45,909 nt of DNA from CAYURP01 sp964447175 (lineage in GTDB: Bacteria; Zixibacteria; MSB-5A5; SM23-73-2): contig CAYURP010000023.1 in assembly GCA_964447175.1 (NCBI GenBank), positions 1 through 45,909 of the forward strand. Direction: 5' to 3'. Below are positions 32,065 through 40,713 of the stretch, piece after piece. The notes under the pieces are model-generated. The model made no database searches. It worked only from the letters and a program-made list of their open reading frames with translations, and was not told the origin of the DNA. Numbering within the stretch: the first letter of the stretch is position 1; each line of letters starts with the position of its first letter. The position numbers were made by a program, and so were the translations under genes.

Positions 32065-32658
32065 TTAAATTTTAATTTTACATCCGGTTGAAATTTTTTT
32101 ATTCATTTTATATATTAGATGGTAACCATACCATAATCCTTTGGTCTTTTTAAAACCTGCTTTTTCATAAACTCTTATGGCTGGAATATTTTCTTTGTGA
32201 GGTGGAACTAACAAAAGATCTGCTTTTGTCCGGGTGAAAACAAATTTAATGATGGATTTCATCGCTTCTGTGCCATACCCTTTATTCCAGAACCTTTTCA
32301 AAAGTTTGATATCGGTTATTAAGATTAATTTGTGTTTTGGGGCTTGGTAATTTGAGCAGGACCATCCTGATCTTAGTCTACCTAATCTGCTTTCTCCAAT
32401 TGCTTTTCCATTTTTTAGCTTATTAATAAATTGAATTTCAGTTAAACCCAGTTTTTCCAATCTTTTTTCATATTTTTCATACCAATCTTTGATCCGGGAG
32501 TAATTCCAGTTTTTGGCAAAGCCAGCATAACGCATAATCTCTGGATCGTTCCAGAGTTTTAAAAGGAATCTTAAATCTTTTTTATTGGCCAGAGAAATCA
32601 AAAGTCTTCGAGTTCTAATATCTATCCGGTTGTAAGTATTCAAACCTTTACAAGTCAT
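32065..32658 (-). CDS. GNAT-family N-acetyltransferase (RimJ/RimL-like)
   Basis: A 197-residue acetyltransferase of the RimJ/RimL-like Acetyltransf_3 group. It begins with the typical RTRRLLISLANKKDLRFLLK and NDPEIMRYAG. The acetyl-CoA-binding segment is LKRFWNKGYGTEAMKSII, with RVYEKAGFKKTKG near the C-terminus. The usual Q/RxxGxG/A appears as N-K-G-Y-G-T. Substrate unknown. It is more AT-rich and Lys-rich than its neighbours and lacks a clear ribosome site, so recent acquisition is possible. It stands alone between two converging or co-directional units. Confidence 0.82.
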   Translation of the reverse strand: MTCKGLNTYNRIDIRTRRLLISLANKKDLRFLLKLWNDPEIMRYAGFAKNWNYSRIKDWYEKYEKRLEKLGLTEIQFINKLKNGKAIGESRLGRLRSGWSCSNYQAPKHKLILITDIKLLKRFWNKGYGTEAMKSIIKFVFTRTKADLLLVPPHKENIPAIRVYEKAGFKKTKGLWYGYHLIYKMNKKISTGCKIKI

Positions 32659-32725
32659 TATTTGATTAGTTTCGCATTGTTTCCAATTAATACAAATTGG
32701 TGTTTAAAACATTTAGTTTTAAAAA

Positions 32726-34066
32726 TCATTTGCCACTCAGAACTAATTGGGAAATCTTTATAGTAGGACAGGCAACGTTGCTTCTGAAATATAGGTCATT
32801 TGCCACTCCCTCAATGCCCTGAAGGAGTTCCAGAAGCGTTCCGGCTATGGTAACCTCATGAACAGGGTAAGTTAATTCCCCGTTTTCTATCCATATCCCC
32901 TCTGCCATTTGAGAAAAATCCCCGGTTACCGTATTTATCCCGAAGCCCATCAGATCTGTAACGTAAAATCCTTTTGAAGTGTTCTTGATCAAATCCTCAG
33001 GGGATTTATCTCCATTTTCCAGAAAGAAATTCATGGGAGAAATGTAAGGGGTGGTATCATAGCCCCTTCTGGCGTTTCCGGTGGACTTCGTCTTTGCCTT
33101 TCTTGCGGTATAGGTATTGTAAAGGAAAGATGTTAGCACCCCCTGATGGATTATCTTTTTTCTCTGAGTGGGAATACCCTCCCCATCAAAGGGTATGGAA
33201 CCTAAACCCTTGATTATGATTCCATCGTCCCAGACATTTACCAGATCTGAGGCGATCTTTTCCCCCTTTTTCTCAGCCAAAAAAGAAGCTTTTTTAAATA
33301 CGGACTCACCGTTTATGGCTGAGGATATGGCATCCAGAAATCTTGTGGCTGCGGTGGCTTCAATTATAACCGGCACTTTCTGGGATTTAACTTTTTTGGC
33401 ACCCAGAAGCCTTACTCCTCTTTTGGCTGCGGTTTTCCCCACTTCCTCAGGAGAGAGCAAATCCCTGAAAAATCTTTTAGCATCCCAGAACACGCTTTCC
33501 CTTTTCTCCCCCTTTTCTTCAGCCATAGGAACGCAGCTTAAACTGAATCCTGAGGAGTTAAATCTAATCGATTTTCCCAGAGAGTTGACTAATGTTATGC
33601 TGGTCTCACAGTGAGAAAAGGACGCTCCTTCTGAGTTTTTTACCCGGGGGTCAAATGAAAATGCCGCTTCCTCGCATCTTTTAGCCAGCTCTATTTTCCG
33701 GTTTATATCCAGGGATTTAACCTCTGAATCATATATCTGTAGATCATCTGAGGGTGAAAGTGAATCCTCTTCGGGCAGACCATTGTATTCATCAGATGAG
33801 GCTTGTTTTGCCAGATAAACCGTCCGGTCCACTAAATTCTCTAACGCTTTTGAGTTGAAATCCGAGGTATAGGAAAAACCCAGCTTTTTTTCCACGAAAA
33901 TCCTTAATCCCAATCCCTTTCTTTGTGATTGTTCTAAGATTTCGATCTGGCCTTTTCTTACCTGGACCCGGAACTCCTCCCCTGCGTCCAGGTAAACATC
34001 TGCCTGGGTAGCTTCTTTATTCAAAGCCTTTTTAATAAGATCTTCAGCCAGTTCCTGATAGTTCAT
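32726..34066 (-). CDS. pmbA: TldE/PmbA family metalloprotease subunit
   Basis: A 446-residue PmbA (TldE), the non-metal-binding half of the TldD/TldE heterodimer, which degrades unfolded peptides and matures some RiPPs such as microcin B17. It has the family pattern FRVQVRKGQIEILEQSQRKG at the N-terminus and FDGEGIPTQRKKIIHQGVL, GNARRGYDTTPYISPMN and GFGINTVTGDFSQMAEGIWI in the C-terminal half. The HExxxH of TldD is absent, as expected. It lies 58 bases downstream of tldD, and GAGGCGAT precedes the ATG. No obvious RiPP precursor is seen next to the pair. Confidence 0.94.
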   Translation of the reverse strand: MNYQELAEDLIKKALNKEATQADVYLDAGEEFRVQVRKGQIEILEQSQRKGLGLRIFVEKKLGFSYTSDFNSKALENLVDRTVYLAKQASSDEYNGLPEEDSLSPSDDLQIYDSEVKSLDINRKIELAKRCEEAAFSFDPRVKNSEGASFSHCETSITLVNSLGKSIRFNSSGFSLSCVPMAEEKGEKRESVFWDAKRFFRDLLSPEEVGKTAAKRGVRLLGAKKVKSQKVPVIIEATAATRFLDAISSAINGESVFKKASFLAEKKGEKIASDLVNVWDDGIIIKGLGSIPFDGEGIPTQRKKIIHQGVLTSFLYNTYTARKAKTKSTGNARRGYDTTPYISPMNFFLENGDKSPEDLIKNTSKGFYVTDLMGFGINTVTGDFSQMAEGIWIENGELTYPVHEVTIAGTLLELLQGIEGVANDLYFRSNVACPTIKISQLVLSGK

Positions 34067-34124
34067 TTTTTATCGCCTCAACTATTCTAAACGCAAAATA
34101 ATTTGCTTAACGAATTTAAAAAAA

Positions 34125-35567
34125 TTATACTTTAGTTCCGCCCACGGTGATCTCCCTGAATTTGACTGTGGGCTGACCTAATCCAGCCCAGACTGATTGA
34201 CCATCCTTGCCGCAGGTTCCGGTGGTGGTATCTATCAGAAGATCATTACCTAAAAGCTCAATTTTTTTCATGGCCTCTGGACCATTCCCGATAAGCACAG
34301 CTCCTTTTATGGGTCTGGTGATTTTACCTTGTTCTATGAGATACCCTTCTCTTACCAGGAAGTTGAAATTGCCAGTGCTGGTGTCCACAGTGCCACCTCC
34401 CAACTTTCTGGCAAAGACTCCCTTTTTCACGGATTTTATTATATCATCCGGATCAGTTTCTCCCCTGTCTATGAAAATGTTGCTCATTCTGGGAATGGGA
34501 TAACAGCGATAGGATTCCCTTCTTCCGCTTCCAGTGGAATGAATCTTCATCAGTTTAGCATTCAATTTATCAAAAAGAAATCCCTGAAGCACACCATCCT
34601 TGACCAGAACGTTTCTCTTTCCAACAGTTCCCTCATCATCTATGTTAAACGATCCTCTGGCATAGGGAATAGTGGAATCATCTATGACATCAACCATATC
34701 AGACGCCACTTTCTGTCCTGATTTATCGCTCATAAGAGAGGTCTTCTTTCTTATTCCATCTCCTTCCAGGGAGTGGCCAAAAGCCTCATGAACTAAAACC
34801 CCACCCCATCCAGAACCTACCACCACCGGATTAAGACCAGCCGGTGTCTCACCGGCATCAAGCATATCCACTGCCTGGCTGGCTGCTTCTCTTGCAGTCG
34901 ATTCAGGAGGATTTTCCATAAAATAATCCATATTCACTCTCCCTCCAGAGGTGGTATAGCCTTCGAACTTTTTGCTTCCCTCAATGGCTAAAGCTGAAAT
35001 AGCCAATCTTACTATATATTGAACATCGCTTATCTTTAGCCCCTCTGAATTTACTATCATTATCTTTTTATCCTCATCATAGTACATTACCCTAACCTGC
35101 TTGATTCTCGAATCATAATTTCTGGCAGCCTGATTGGCTTTTATCAAAAGTTCAATTTTTTTTCCATCCTCCATAAGCGGAACCGGCGATTTCAGTGAAA
35201 AATGCGGCTTTACTCTTTTAGATTTAATATCAAAAGGTCTGATCGGTTTATTTGAGTCAGCGATAAAGGATGCGGTCTGAGCAGCTTTTTTCAGATTGGA
35301 TATCTGAAAATCGTCTGAATATGCATATCCGGTTTTCTCATCGGAGTTCACTCTTATTCCTGCCCCCTGCATTATGCCATAGGATAAAGTTTTAAGCTTG
35401 TCTTCATCTAAAAGTATCTCCGTTGTTACCAGATATTCTAGATAGACCTCGGCGAAATCTCCCCCTCTGGACAATGCTGATTCTATAATTTTTCTTAAAT
35501 CCTCATCTGCCAGGGGAAACGAAAAATTCATCAATGCTTTCGGATTTAATTCCATATAGGAAAACAT
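34125..35567 (-). CDS. tldD: TldD metalloprotease
   Basis: A 480-residue TldD, the zinc-binding subunit of the TldD/TldE protease. The metal site HEAFGH lies in VLVHEAFGHSLEGD and the C-terminal ligand Cys in GTCGKDGQS. The N-terminal GGDFAEVYLEY and the central RESYRCYPIPRMSN are typical. An in-frame TTG at 35606 would add 13 residues but has no ribosome site. I chose the ATG at 35565-35567; ATGs 4 and 12 codons further on are also possible, because none has a clear Shine-Dalgarno sequence. It is followed by pmbA on the same transcript. Confidence 0.94.
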   Translation of the reverse strand: MFSYMELNPKALMNFSFPLADEDLRKIIESALSRGGDFAEVYLEYLVTTEILLDEDKLKTLSYGIMQGAGIRVNSDEKTGYAYSDDFQISNLKKAAQTASFIADSNKPIRPFDIKSKRVKPHFSLKSPVPLMEDGKKIELLIKANQAARNYDSRIKQVRVMYYDEDKKIMIVNSEGLKISDVQYIVRLAISALAIEGSKKFEGYTTSGGRVNMDYFMENPPESTAREAASQAVDMLDAGETPAGLNPVVVGSGWGGVLVHEAFGHSLEGDGIRKKTSLMSDKSGQKVASDMVDVIDDSTIPYARGSFNIDDEGTVGKRNVLVKDGVLQGFLFDKLNAKLMKIHSTGSGRRESYRCYPIPRMSNIFIDRGETDPDDIIKSVKKGVFARKLGGGTVDTSTGNFNFLVREGYLIEQGKITRPIKGAVLIGNGPEAMKKIELLGNDLLIDTTTGTCGKDGQSVWAGLGQPTVKFREITVGGTKV

Positions 35568-35631
35568 CTTTTTTCGATTAGCCAATCCTATTTTTATGTT
35601 AATCAAACATATTTACTTTTCAAGTCAACAT

Positions 35632-35664
35632 AAAAAAAGGCGCCGATTCAAAAAAATCGACGCC
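35632..35664 (-). terminator. Terminator of the methionine-rich lipoprotein gene
   Basis: On the minus strand a 10-bp stem (one mismatch; 35655-35664 with 35639-35648) is followed by seven T. It starts 22 bases after the stop codon of the lipoprotein gene. Confidence 0.85.
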
Positions 35665-35685
35665 CCGATCAGCAAAAGGAATACT

Positions 35686-36012
35686 CTATTTTTTTCTTAT
35701 CTCTTTGGCTTTAGTAGTGATTTGATCTTTGGACCAGTCATCCTCCATCATTCTCTCAAACATCCTGTCCATCATAGGATGATCCGTAATCAGCGAATCC
35801 ATCATCATTCCCATCATGGTAGTGTCTGCCATGATCACCCACATCATCTTTTCTTTGAACTCGGGACTCTCCATCATTTTCTGGGTGATCTTCTCTGCTA
35901 TCTCCGGGTTGGCCATCATGGTATTGATGGCTTTTTCCTGATCACAGCCAGATATCATCAAAAAACCTGCTAAAACAAGAAGCAAAACTCCAATGGTTAT
36001 TCCTTTCTTCAC
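35686..36012 (-). CDS. Methionine-rich lipoprotein
   Basis: A 108-residue lipoprotein. The signal peptide ends in the lipobox ISGC, with lipidated Cys23. The mature 86 residues contain 17 methionines (20%), mostly as MM or MMM (TTMMGMMMDS, HPMMDRMFERMMEDD), spaced along one amphipathic helical protein. The start is GTG (36010-36012) with GGAGGTG 8 bases upstream. Met-rich periplasmic segments often bind Cu(I) or act as oxidation sinks, but no CXXM or His cluster makes this certain. It has its own terminator. No homologous family is recognised. Confidence 0.8.
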   Translation of the reverse strand: MKKGITIGVLLLVLAGFLMISGCDQEKAINTMMANPEIAEKITQKMMESPEFKEKMMWVIMADTTMMGMMMDSLITDHPMMDRMFERMMEDDWSKDQITTKAKEIRKK

Positions 36013-36246
36013 CTATTTCACCTCCTCAAAGATAATTTTATTTTCCATTTTAACATTCCTCAGTTTATTCAAAGCATTCAAGTTTGTCAAGTGATTTTTA
36101 ATTGATTCCTGAAAAAGAATATTTTAACCGATGCAGAGGCAATTGGTCTATCCTGATTTGCGTGTTTCAATATTAGGATAGCCTCTCTCAAGATTCTGTG
36201 GACTGATCTCCGCTTGAGGGATTTTGTCATTATATTGTTTTCAGGT

Positions 36247-37236
36247 TTATTTATGTAGAAGCTTTTCAATGTACTTTTCCACCATAAAAGCAGCTATGGA
36301 GCCATCCGAGGTAGCGGTGGTTATCTGCTGAAGGATCTTTTCTCTTGCATCTCCTGCTGCGAAAACGCCTAAAACGGAGGTCTCGGTATTTTCGTTGGTT
36401 TTTACGTAACCCCACTTATTTAGCTCCAGTTTTCCCTGGAGAAACTGCGTATTGGGGATCATGCCTGCAAATATAAAAACACCCTGAACCGGGATATCTT
36501 TTTTCTCCTGGGTCTCTCTGATCTTTATGCTAACTGATTCCACTTTATTTTCACCATTAATGGAAGTGACCAGGGAATTGAGATAGAATTTATTTCTGGG
36601 GTCCTGGGTGACCCTTTCCTGCAGGATTTTCTCTGCTGTCATCTGGGGCAGAAACTCGATAAAGCTGATGGATTTCACGAACTTCAAAAGGAACAATCCC
36701 TCCTGTAAACCTGAATTACCGCATCCAATGACTGCAATATCTTTTTCTTTAAAGAAAGGACCATCGCAGGTAGCACAGTAGGAAACTCCCCTGCCTTTGA
36801 ATTTCTCCTCCCCGGGCACGTTTAGTTTTTTATAATCCGTGCCAGTGGCGATGACCAAAGCTAAAGAGCGAAATTCCTTATCCGAAGTTTGGACCACCTT
36901 TACCTGACCCTGAAAATCAACAGATTTCACCTCATCCAGCAAAACCTCCATTCCGAACTTTTGGGCTTGTTCATTCATCTTTTTCACAAGCTCCATTCCG
37001 CTAACTCCCTCAGGAAATCCAGGATAATTCTCCACCCATTCAGTTGATGCCACCTGTCCTCCTGGAACCAGCTTGCCTATGAGTAAAGTCTTTAACCTAC
37101 CCCTGGCTGCATAGATTCCCGCAGTTAATCCGGCTGGTCCGCCGCCAATAATTATCAGATCATAATCCCTTTCAGAAAAAAGGGATCCTTCCGATTTTTT
37201 TTGCTTTTTTTCTGAATCAAAATTTGACATTGCCAT
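36247..37236 (-). CDS. trxB: Thioredoxin-reductase-like flavoprotein lacking the usual NADPH motif
   Basis: A 329-residue member of the low-molecular-weight thioredoxin reductase family. FAD site IIGGGPAG (~29-36), the redox pair C154-x-x-C157 in SYCATCDGP, the second nucleotide-binding loop GCGNSG (171-176) and the C-terminal FAD motif GVFAAGDAR are all intact. The HRRxxxR element that binds the NADPH 2'-phosphate is replaced by FIEFLPQM (193-200), so NADH, ferredoxin or another donor may be used. A ~20-residue polar N-terminal extension precedes the FAD domain. GGAAAGAT precedes the ATG. No thioredoxin gene is adjacent. It is divergent from lipA. Confidence 0.9.
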   Translation of the reverse strand: MAMSNFDSEKKQKKSEGSLFSERDYDLIIIGGGPAGLTAGIYAARGRLKTLLIGKLVPGGQVASTEWVENYPGFPEGVSGMELVKKMNEQAQKFGMEVLLDEVKSVDFQGQVKVVQTSDKEFRSLALVIATGTDYKKLNVPGEEKFKGRGVSYCATCDGPFFKEKDIAVIGCGNSGLQEGLFLLKFVKSISFIEFLPQMTAEKILQERVTQDPRNKFYLNSLVTSINGENKVESVSIKIRETQEKKDIPVQGVFIFAGMIPNTQFLQGKLELNKWGYVKTNENTETSVLGVFAAGDAREKILQQITTATSDGSIAAFMVEKYIEKLLHK

Positions 37237-37324
37237 TTTATCTTTCCTTTTTGATTTTATTAACTTGATTTTCTTGTAAAAACAGCTAAATTAGCAAAAA
37301 TATTTATATAATAATTTAACAGTT

Positions 37325-37352
37325 TTGGATTCTTAGTCAATCTTTTTATTTA
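37325..37352 (+). promoter_or_regulatory. Promoter candidate placing transcription start at the lipA ATG
   Basis: TTGGAT (37325-37330), a 16-base spacer and TATTTA (37347-37352). Seven bases separate the -10 from the ATG at 37360, and no ribosome site is present, so the lipA message is predicted to be leaderless. Confidence 0.5.
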
Positions 37353-37359
37353 TGTATTT

Positions 37360-38238
37360 ATGATTAACACACACTCTAAACTCAGGAAGCCAAATTGGCT
37401 CAAGGTTAAAGCTAACTTCGATGAGAATTATCGAAGAATGAAAAAACTCTTAAGCCAATCTGAACTCCACACCGTCTGCCAGGAGGCGGGCTGTCCCAAT
37501 ATCAGCCACTGTTTTTCACGGAAAACTGCAACCTTTATGATCCTGGGAAAAATATGCACCCGGAACTGCCGTTTCTGCGATGTGGAGAAAGGAACTCCAG
37601 AAGAACTGGATTCCAACGAGCCCCAAAGGATAGCCGAGCTGGTTAAAAAGCTTGGTCTGGAATATGTAGTTATCACCTCAGTTACCCGGGACGATTTGAA
37701 AGACGGAGGATCATCTTCTTTTGCCGAAACCATCCGCAAAATAAAAAAAATAACACCGGAAACAAAGGTCGAAGTTCTGATACCGGATTTCAAGGGATTA
37801 TGGGAAGCTTTGAAGATTGTTATAGAAAGCACACCTGATGTATTAAACCACAATCTGGAAACCATACAGAGACTTTATCCTGAGGTCAGACCTGAAGCAA
37901 ATTATAAAAGATCACTTGAGGTTATTCATAATGCCAAAAAGTTGAATAAACAGGTTGTAACGAAATCTGGTTTAATGGTTGGCCTGGGTGAAGAGTGGGA
38001 GGAGATAATCCAGGTGATGAGGGATTTAAGAAAAGTAGACTGTGATCTTTTAACCATCGGTCAATACTTAAGACCTGCCACCTCCACTTATGAAGTAAGA
38101 AGATACTGTCGCCCGGAAGAGTTTGAAAGGTTGAAACGAGCAGGTGAGAAGCTGGGATTTAAAAACGTGGAGTCCGCACCTTTAGTTCGGAGTTCCTATC
38201 AAGCTAAAAGGCAATTAGAAAAGGTTTCTTCAAGATAA
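37360..38238 (+). CDS. lipA: Lipoyl synthase
   Basis: A 292-residue radical SAM enzyme that inserts two sulfurs into octanoyl groups on carrier proteins. The auxiliary [4Fe-4S] cluster ligands are C40, C45 and C51 (CQEAGCPNISHC) and the radical SAM cluster ligands C66, C70 and C73 (CTRNCRFC). The C-terminal RSSY motif, whose Ser ligates the auxiliary cluster, is present (VRSSYQAK). The N-terminal RKPNWLKVK is typical and fixes the start within a few residues. No lipB or lplA and no lipoylated 2-oxoacid dehydrogenase genes are in the window. A glycine cleavage H-protein or an oxoacid complex elsewhere would be the client. Confidence 0.96.
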   Translation: MINTHSKLRKPNWLKVKANFDENYRRMKKLLSQSELHTVCQEAGCPNISHCFSRKTATFMILGKICTRNCRFCDVEKGTPEELDSNEPQRIAELVKKLGLEYVVITSVTRDDLKDGGSSSFAETIRKIKKITPETKVEVLIPDFKGLWEALKIVIESTPDVLNHNLETIQRLYPEVRPEANYKRSLEVIHNAKKLNKQVVTKSGLMVGLGEEWEEIIQVMRDLRKVDCDLLTIGQYLRPATSTYEVRRYCRPEEFERLKRAGEKLGFKNVESAPLVRSSYQAKRQLEKVSSR

Positions 38239-38305
38239 ATTCAGGATTTATCTAACTGATCTTCGCTTCTCCGATAAGGAAAAATTAGGGATGCTTTTAT
38301 AGAAA

Positions 38306-39673
38306 ATGGTCGAAAATCACAAAAAACAAAAACCATTGGATTTAACCACAGGTAATATTACCCGAAACATCTTAGGCTTAGCCTGGCCTGCGGTGGCTAC
38401 GATGTTTCTGGAAACTGCTTTCGCTTTAGCTGATGCCTTCTGGGTAGGAAAAATGGGAGCTGTGGCTATGGCTTCGGTTATATCCAGTCAATTTATCATC
38501 TGGATCATATATTCGCTGATGTCAATTATCTCCACTGGCGTGGTAGCCATGGTGGCAAGGTATGTAGGATCAAAAGATGAAGAAAAAGCAGCTTATGTTG
38601 CTCGACAGGCGATATCCTTTTCAATTCTGGTGGCTTTGCTCCTGACTGTGGTAGGATTCATTTCAGCTAAAGGAGTTTTCATCCTGATGGGAACCGAATC
38701 CCAGGTAGTTCACTGGGGTTCCAGATATCTCCGGATCACTTACTTGGCAGCCACCTTCTTTTTCCTGATAGATATGTTCGGAGCTATTTTCAGAGCATCA
38801 GGTGATACCAAAACACCCATGAGGGTAGTAATGACTGCCATTGGCTTCAACATCATTCTCGACCCGTTCTTGATCTTTGGCTGGGGTCCTTTTCCCAGAT
38901 GGGGAACTGATGGAGCAGCATTGGCTACCTTTCTGGGACAGGGGCTGGGTGCCTTGCTTTACTTTATATTGTTGAAAAGGGGGAAATTGAGATTTAAAAT
39001 AGATTTAAAACCTCAACTGAAATTAGATTTTTCAATTTTAAAACGAATATTAAGAATCGGAGTGCCCACCTCCATCTCTGGAATGACCTTCAGCATAGTC
39101 TATGTTTTCATAAATAAGATTACCGCCCTGTTTGGAACTGAATCCATAGCCGCTTTGGGCATAGGCAACCGGTTGGAATCGGTTTCCTATCTTACCTGTT
39201 TTGGTTTCTCCATAGCCGCAGCCACCTTAGTCGGACAAAACTTAGGAGCAAAAAAACCTGAACGGGCAGCTCAAAGTGCCTGGAGAACCTTATGGATAGT
39301 CAGCACTATCACCGGGGTCATTTCTATTGTTTTCCTAAGCTTTCCCAAAACCATCTCTTCTCTTTTTATCTCGGATCTGAAGGTAATCGAAATTTCAATA
39401 GATTATCTAAGAATTCTGGCTATATCCCAGATTTTTATGGGATTGGAGATAGTTCTGGAAGGAGCCTTTTCAGGTGCCGGGAACACGGTGCCTCCTATGC
39501 TGGTATCCATCCCCGGCTCAGTCGCCAGAATTCCGTTAGCCTATTTGATGGCAATATCCTGGGGTGTGGGAGTGAATGGCATATGGTGGGCTATAACTTT
39601 GACCACCATCATCAAAGGAATTGTCCTGACCCTGTGGTTCAGAAAAGGAAAATGGAAAGAGAAGGAGATTTAA
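38306..39673 (+). CDS. MATE-family efflux transporter
   Basis: A 455-residue integral membrane protein with twelve hydrophobic segments in two homologous MatE halves. The N-terminal half begins NITRNILGLAWPAVATMFLE, followed by the conserved ALADAFWVGKMG; GGTDGAALAT-like and SGAGNT elements occur as in other MATE proteins (FGWGPFPRWGTDGAALAT; EGAFSGAGNTVPPM). MATE pumps export cationic drugs or metabolites against Na+ or H+. The substrate cannot be told. It lies 67 bases after lipA on the same strand, without a clear ribosome site. Confidence 0.93.
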   Translation: MVENHKKQKPLDLTTGNITRNILGLAWPAVATMFLETAFALADAFWVGKMGAVAMASVISSQFIIWIIYSLMSIISTGVVAMVARYVGSKDEEKAAYVARQAISFSILVALLLTVVGFISAKGVFILMGTESQVVHWGSRYLRITYLAATFFFLIDMFGAIFRASGDTKTPMRVVMTAIGFNIILDPFLIFGWGPFPRWGTDGAALATFLGQGLGALLYFILLKRGKLRFKIDLKPQLKLDFSILKRILRIGVPTSISGMTFSIVYVFINKITALFGTESIAALGIGNRLESVSYLTCFGFSIAAATLVGQNLGAKKPERAAQSAWRTLWIVSTITGVISIVFLSFPKTISSLFISDLKVIEISIDYLRILAISQIFMGLEIVLEGAFSGAGNTVPPMLVSIPGSVARIPLAYLMAISWGVGVNGIWWAITLTTIIKGIVLTLWFRKGKWKEKEI

Positions 39674-39731
39674 TTTTTCAATCCACTTGACAGAAAGGGG
39701 AAAAAACATTAATTAAGGTTAAAGTTTATCC

Positions 39732-39748
39732 GCTCCAGAATCTGGAGC
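39732..39748. promoter_or_regulatory. 17-bp palindrome upstream of the deacetylase gene
   Basis: GCTCCAGAATCTGGAGC is a perfect 8+8 palindrome around a single base, ending 17 bases before the ATG at 39766. A one-base loop makes an RNA hairpin poor, so a dimeric protein-binding site is more likely. It could also be a leftover hairpin-repeat arm. Confidence 0.35.
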
Positions 39749-39765
39749 CAGATAAAGGCTAAAAG

Positions 39766-40713
39766 ATGAAATCGAAAACAGGATTTGTTTATCATCCGGA
39801 CTATCTAAAACATAATACGGGAGAGCAACACCCGGAGAACTCCAGACGTCTGGTCCATTTACTGGAACATCTTCAGGACACGGATATCCTTCAGGAATTG
39901 GAGCTCATACAACCCTATAACTCTTCACCTAAGTGGATCAGGCTGGTTCATTCTCTGAACTATATAAAATCGATTGAGGAAGCTTGTAAAAATGGAGTGG
40001 AGATGCTGGACGCGGATACCACCATCAGCCGGGATTCCTATAACGTGGCTCTTCTGGCAGTGGGAGGAGTTTTGGCAGGAGTTGATGCGGTAATCAGTAA
40101 CAAAGTCGAAAATGCATTCTGCGCTGTGCGTCCCCCGGGACATCATGCAGAGTATGAGAGAGCCATGGGTTTCTGCATTTTCAATAACACCGCAGTGGCT
40201 ACAAGATACATTCAGAAAAAACATAATCTGAAAAAGGTTTTGATAGTGGATTGGGATGCGCACCATGGAAATGGAACTCAAAACGCCTTCTATCAGGATC
40301 CCACTGTCTATTATTTCAGCGTGCACCAGTTTCCTCATTACCCGGGCACCGGGAAAGAGGACGAGATCGGAGAAAAGGAAGGAACGGGGTTCACTCTGAA
40401 CATGCCCATGGCTGCCGGCAGCGGGGATTTAGAATACCGGGAAGCTTTTGAGAACATACTCTATCCAGCTGCTAAGCAGTTCTCACCCGATTTCATTTTA
40501 ATCTCAGCTGGCTTCGACGGGCACAAAGACGACCCCTTATCCAATCTCAACTTAACTGCTGAGGGTTACCAGAGCCTGACCCGGACCATTATGAATTTGG
40601 CAAAGGAGTGCTGTCAGGGGAAATTAGTATCCATCCTGGAGGGTGGATACAACATAAAAGCTTTTTCTGAGTCGGTGGAAGCTCATTTAACTGCGCTGAT
40701 GGGGAAGAAATAA
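39766..40713 (+). CDS. Histone-deacetylase-family hydrolase (class II/AcuC-like)
   Basis: A 315-residue zinc amidohydrolase of the arginase/deacetylase fold. The catalytic His pair H126-H127 is in RPPGHHAE. Zinc ligands D164 and H166 lie in DWDAHHGNGT and D251 in SAGFDGH, and the catalytic Tyr in EGGYN. Bacterial members deacetylate acetylpolyamines, acetyl-lysine proteins (AcuC) or other amides; the substrate here is not determined. It starts a run of plus-strand hydrolase and reductase genes. AAAGGCTAAAAG is a modest ribosome site. Confidence 0.93.
   Translation: MKSKTGFVYHPDYLKHNTGEQHPENSRRLVHLLEHLQDTDILQELELIQPYNSSPKWIRLVHSLNYIKSIEEACKNGVEMLDADTTISRDSYNVALLAVGGVLAGVDAVISNKVENAFCAVRPPGHHAEYERAMGFCIFNNTAVATRYIQKKHNLKKVLIVDWDAHHGNGTQNAFYQDPTVYYFSVHQFPHYPGTGKEDEIGEKEGTGFTLNMPMAAGSGDLEYREAFENILYPAAKQFSPDFILISAGFDGHKDDPLSNLNLTAEGYQSLTRTIMNLAKECCQGKLVSILEGGYNIKAFSESVEAHLTALMGKK

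Noticed and set aside
35565..35606. TTG start adding 13 residues to TldD
   Set aside because: There is no Shine-Dalgarno before it, and the added residues lie outside the conserved domain; a downstream ATG is preferred.
36087..36269. 60-codon frame between the Met-rich lipoprotein and trxB
   Set aside because: It overlaps the end of trxB, has no good ribosome site and shows no protein-like features.
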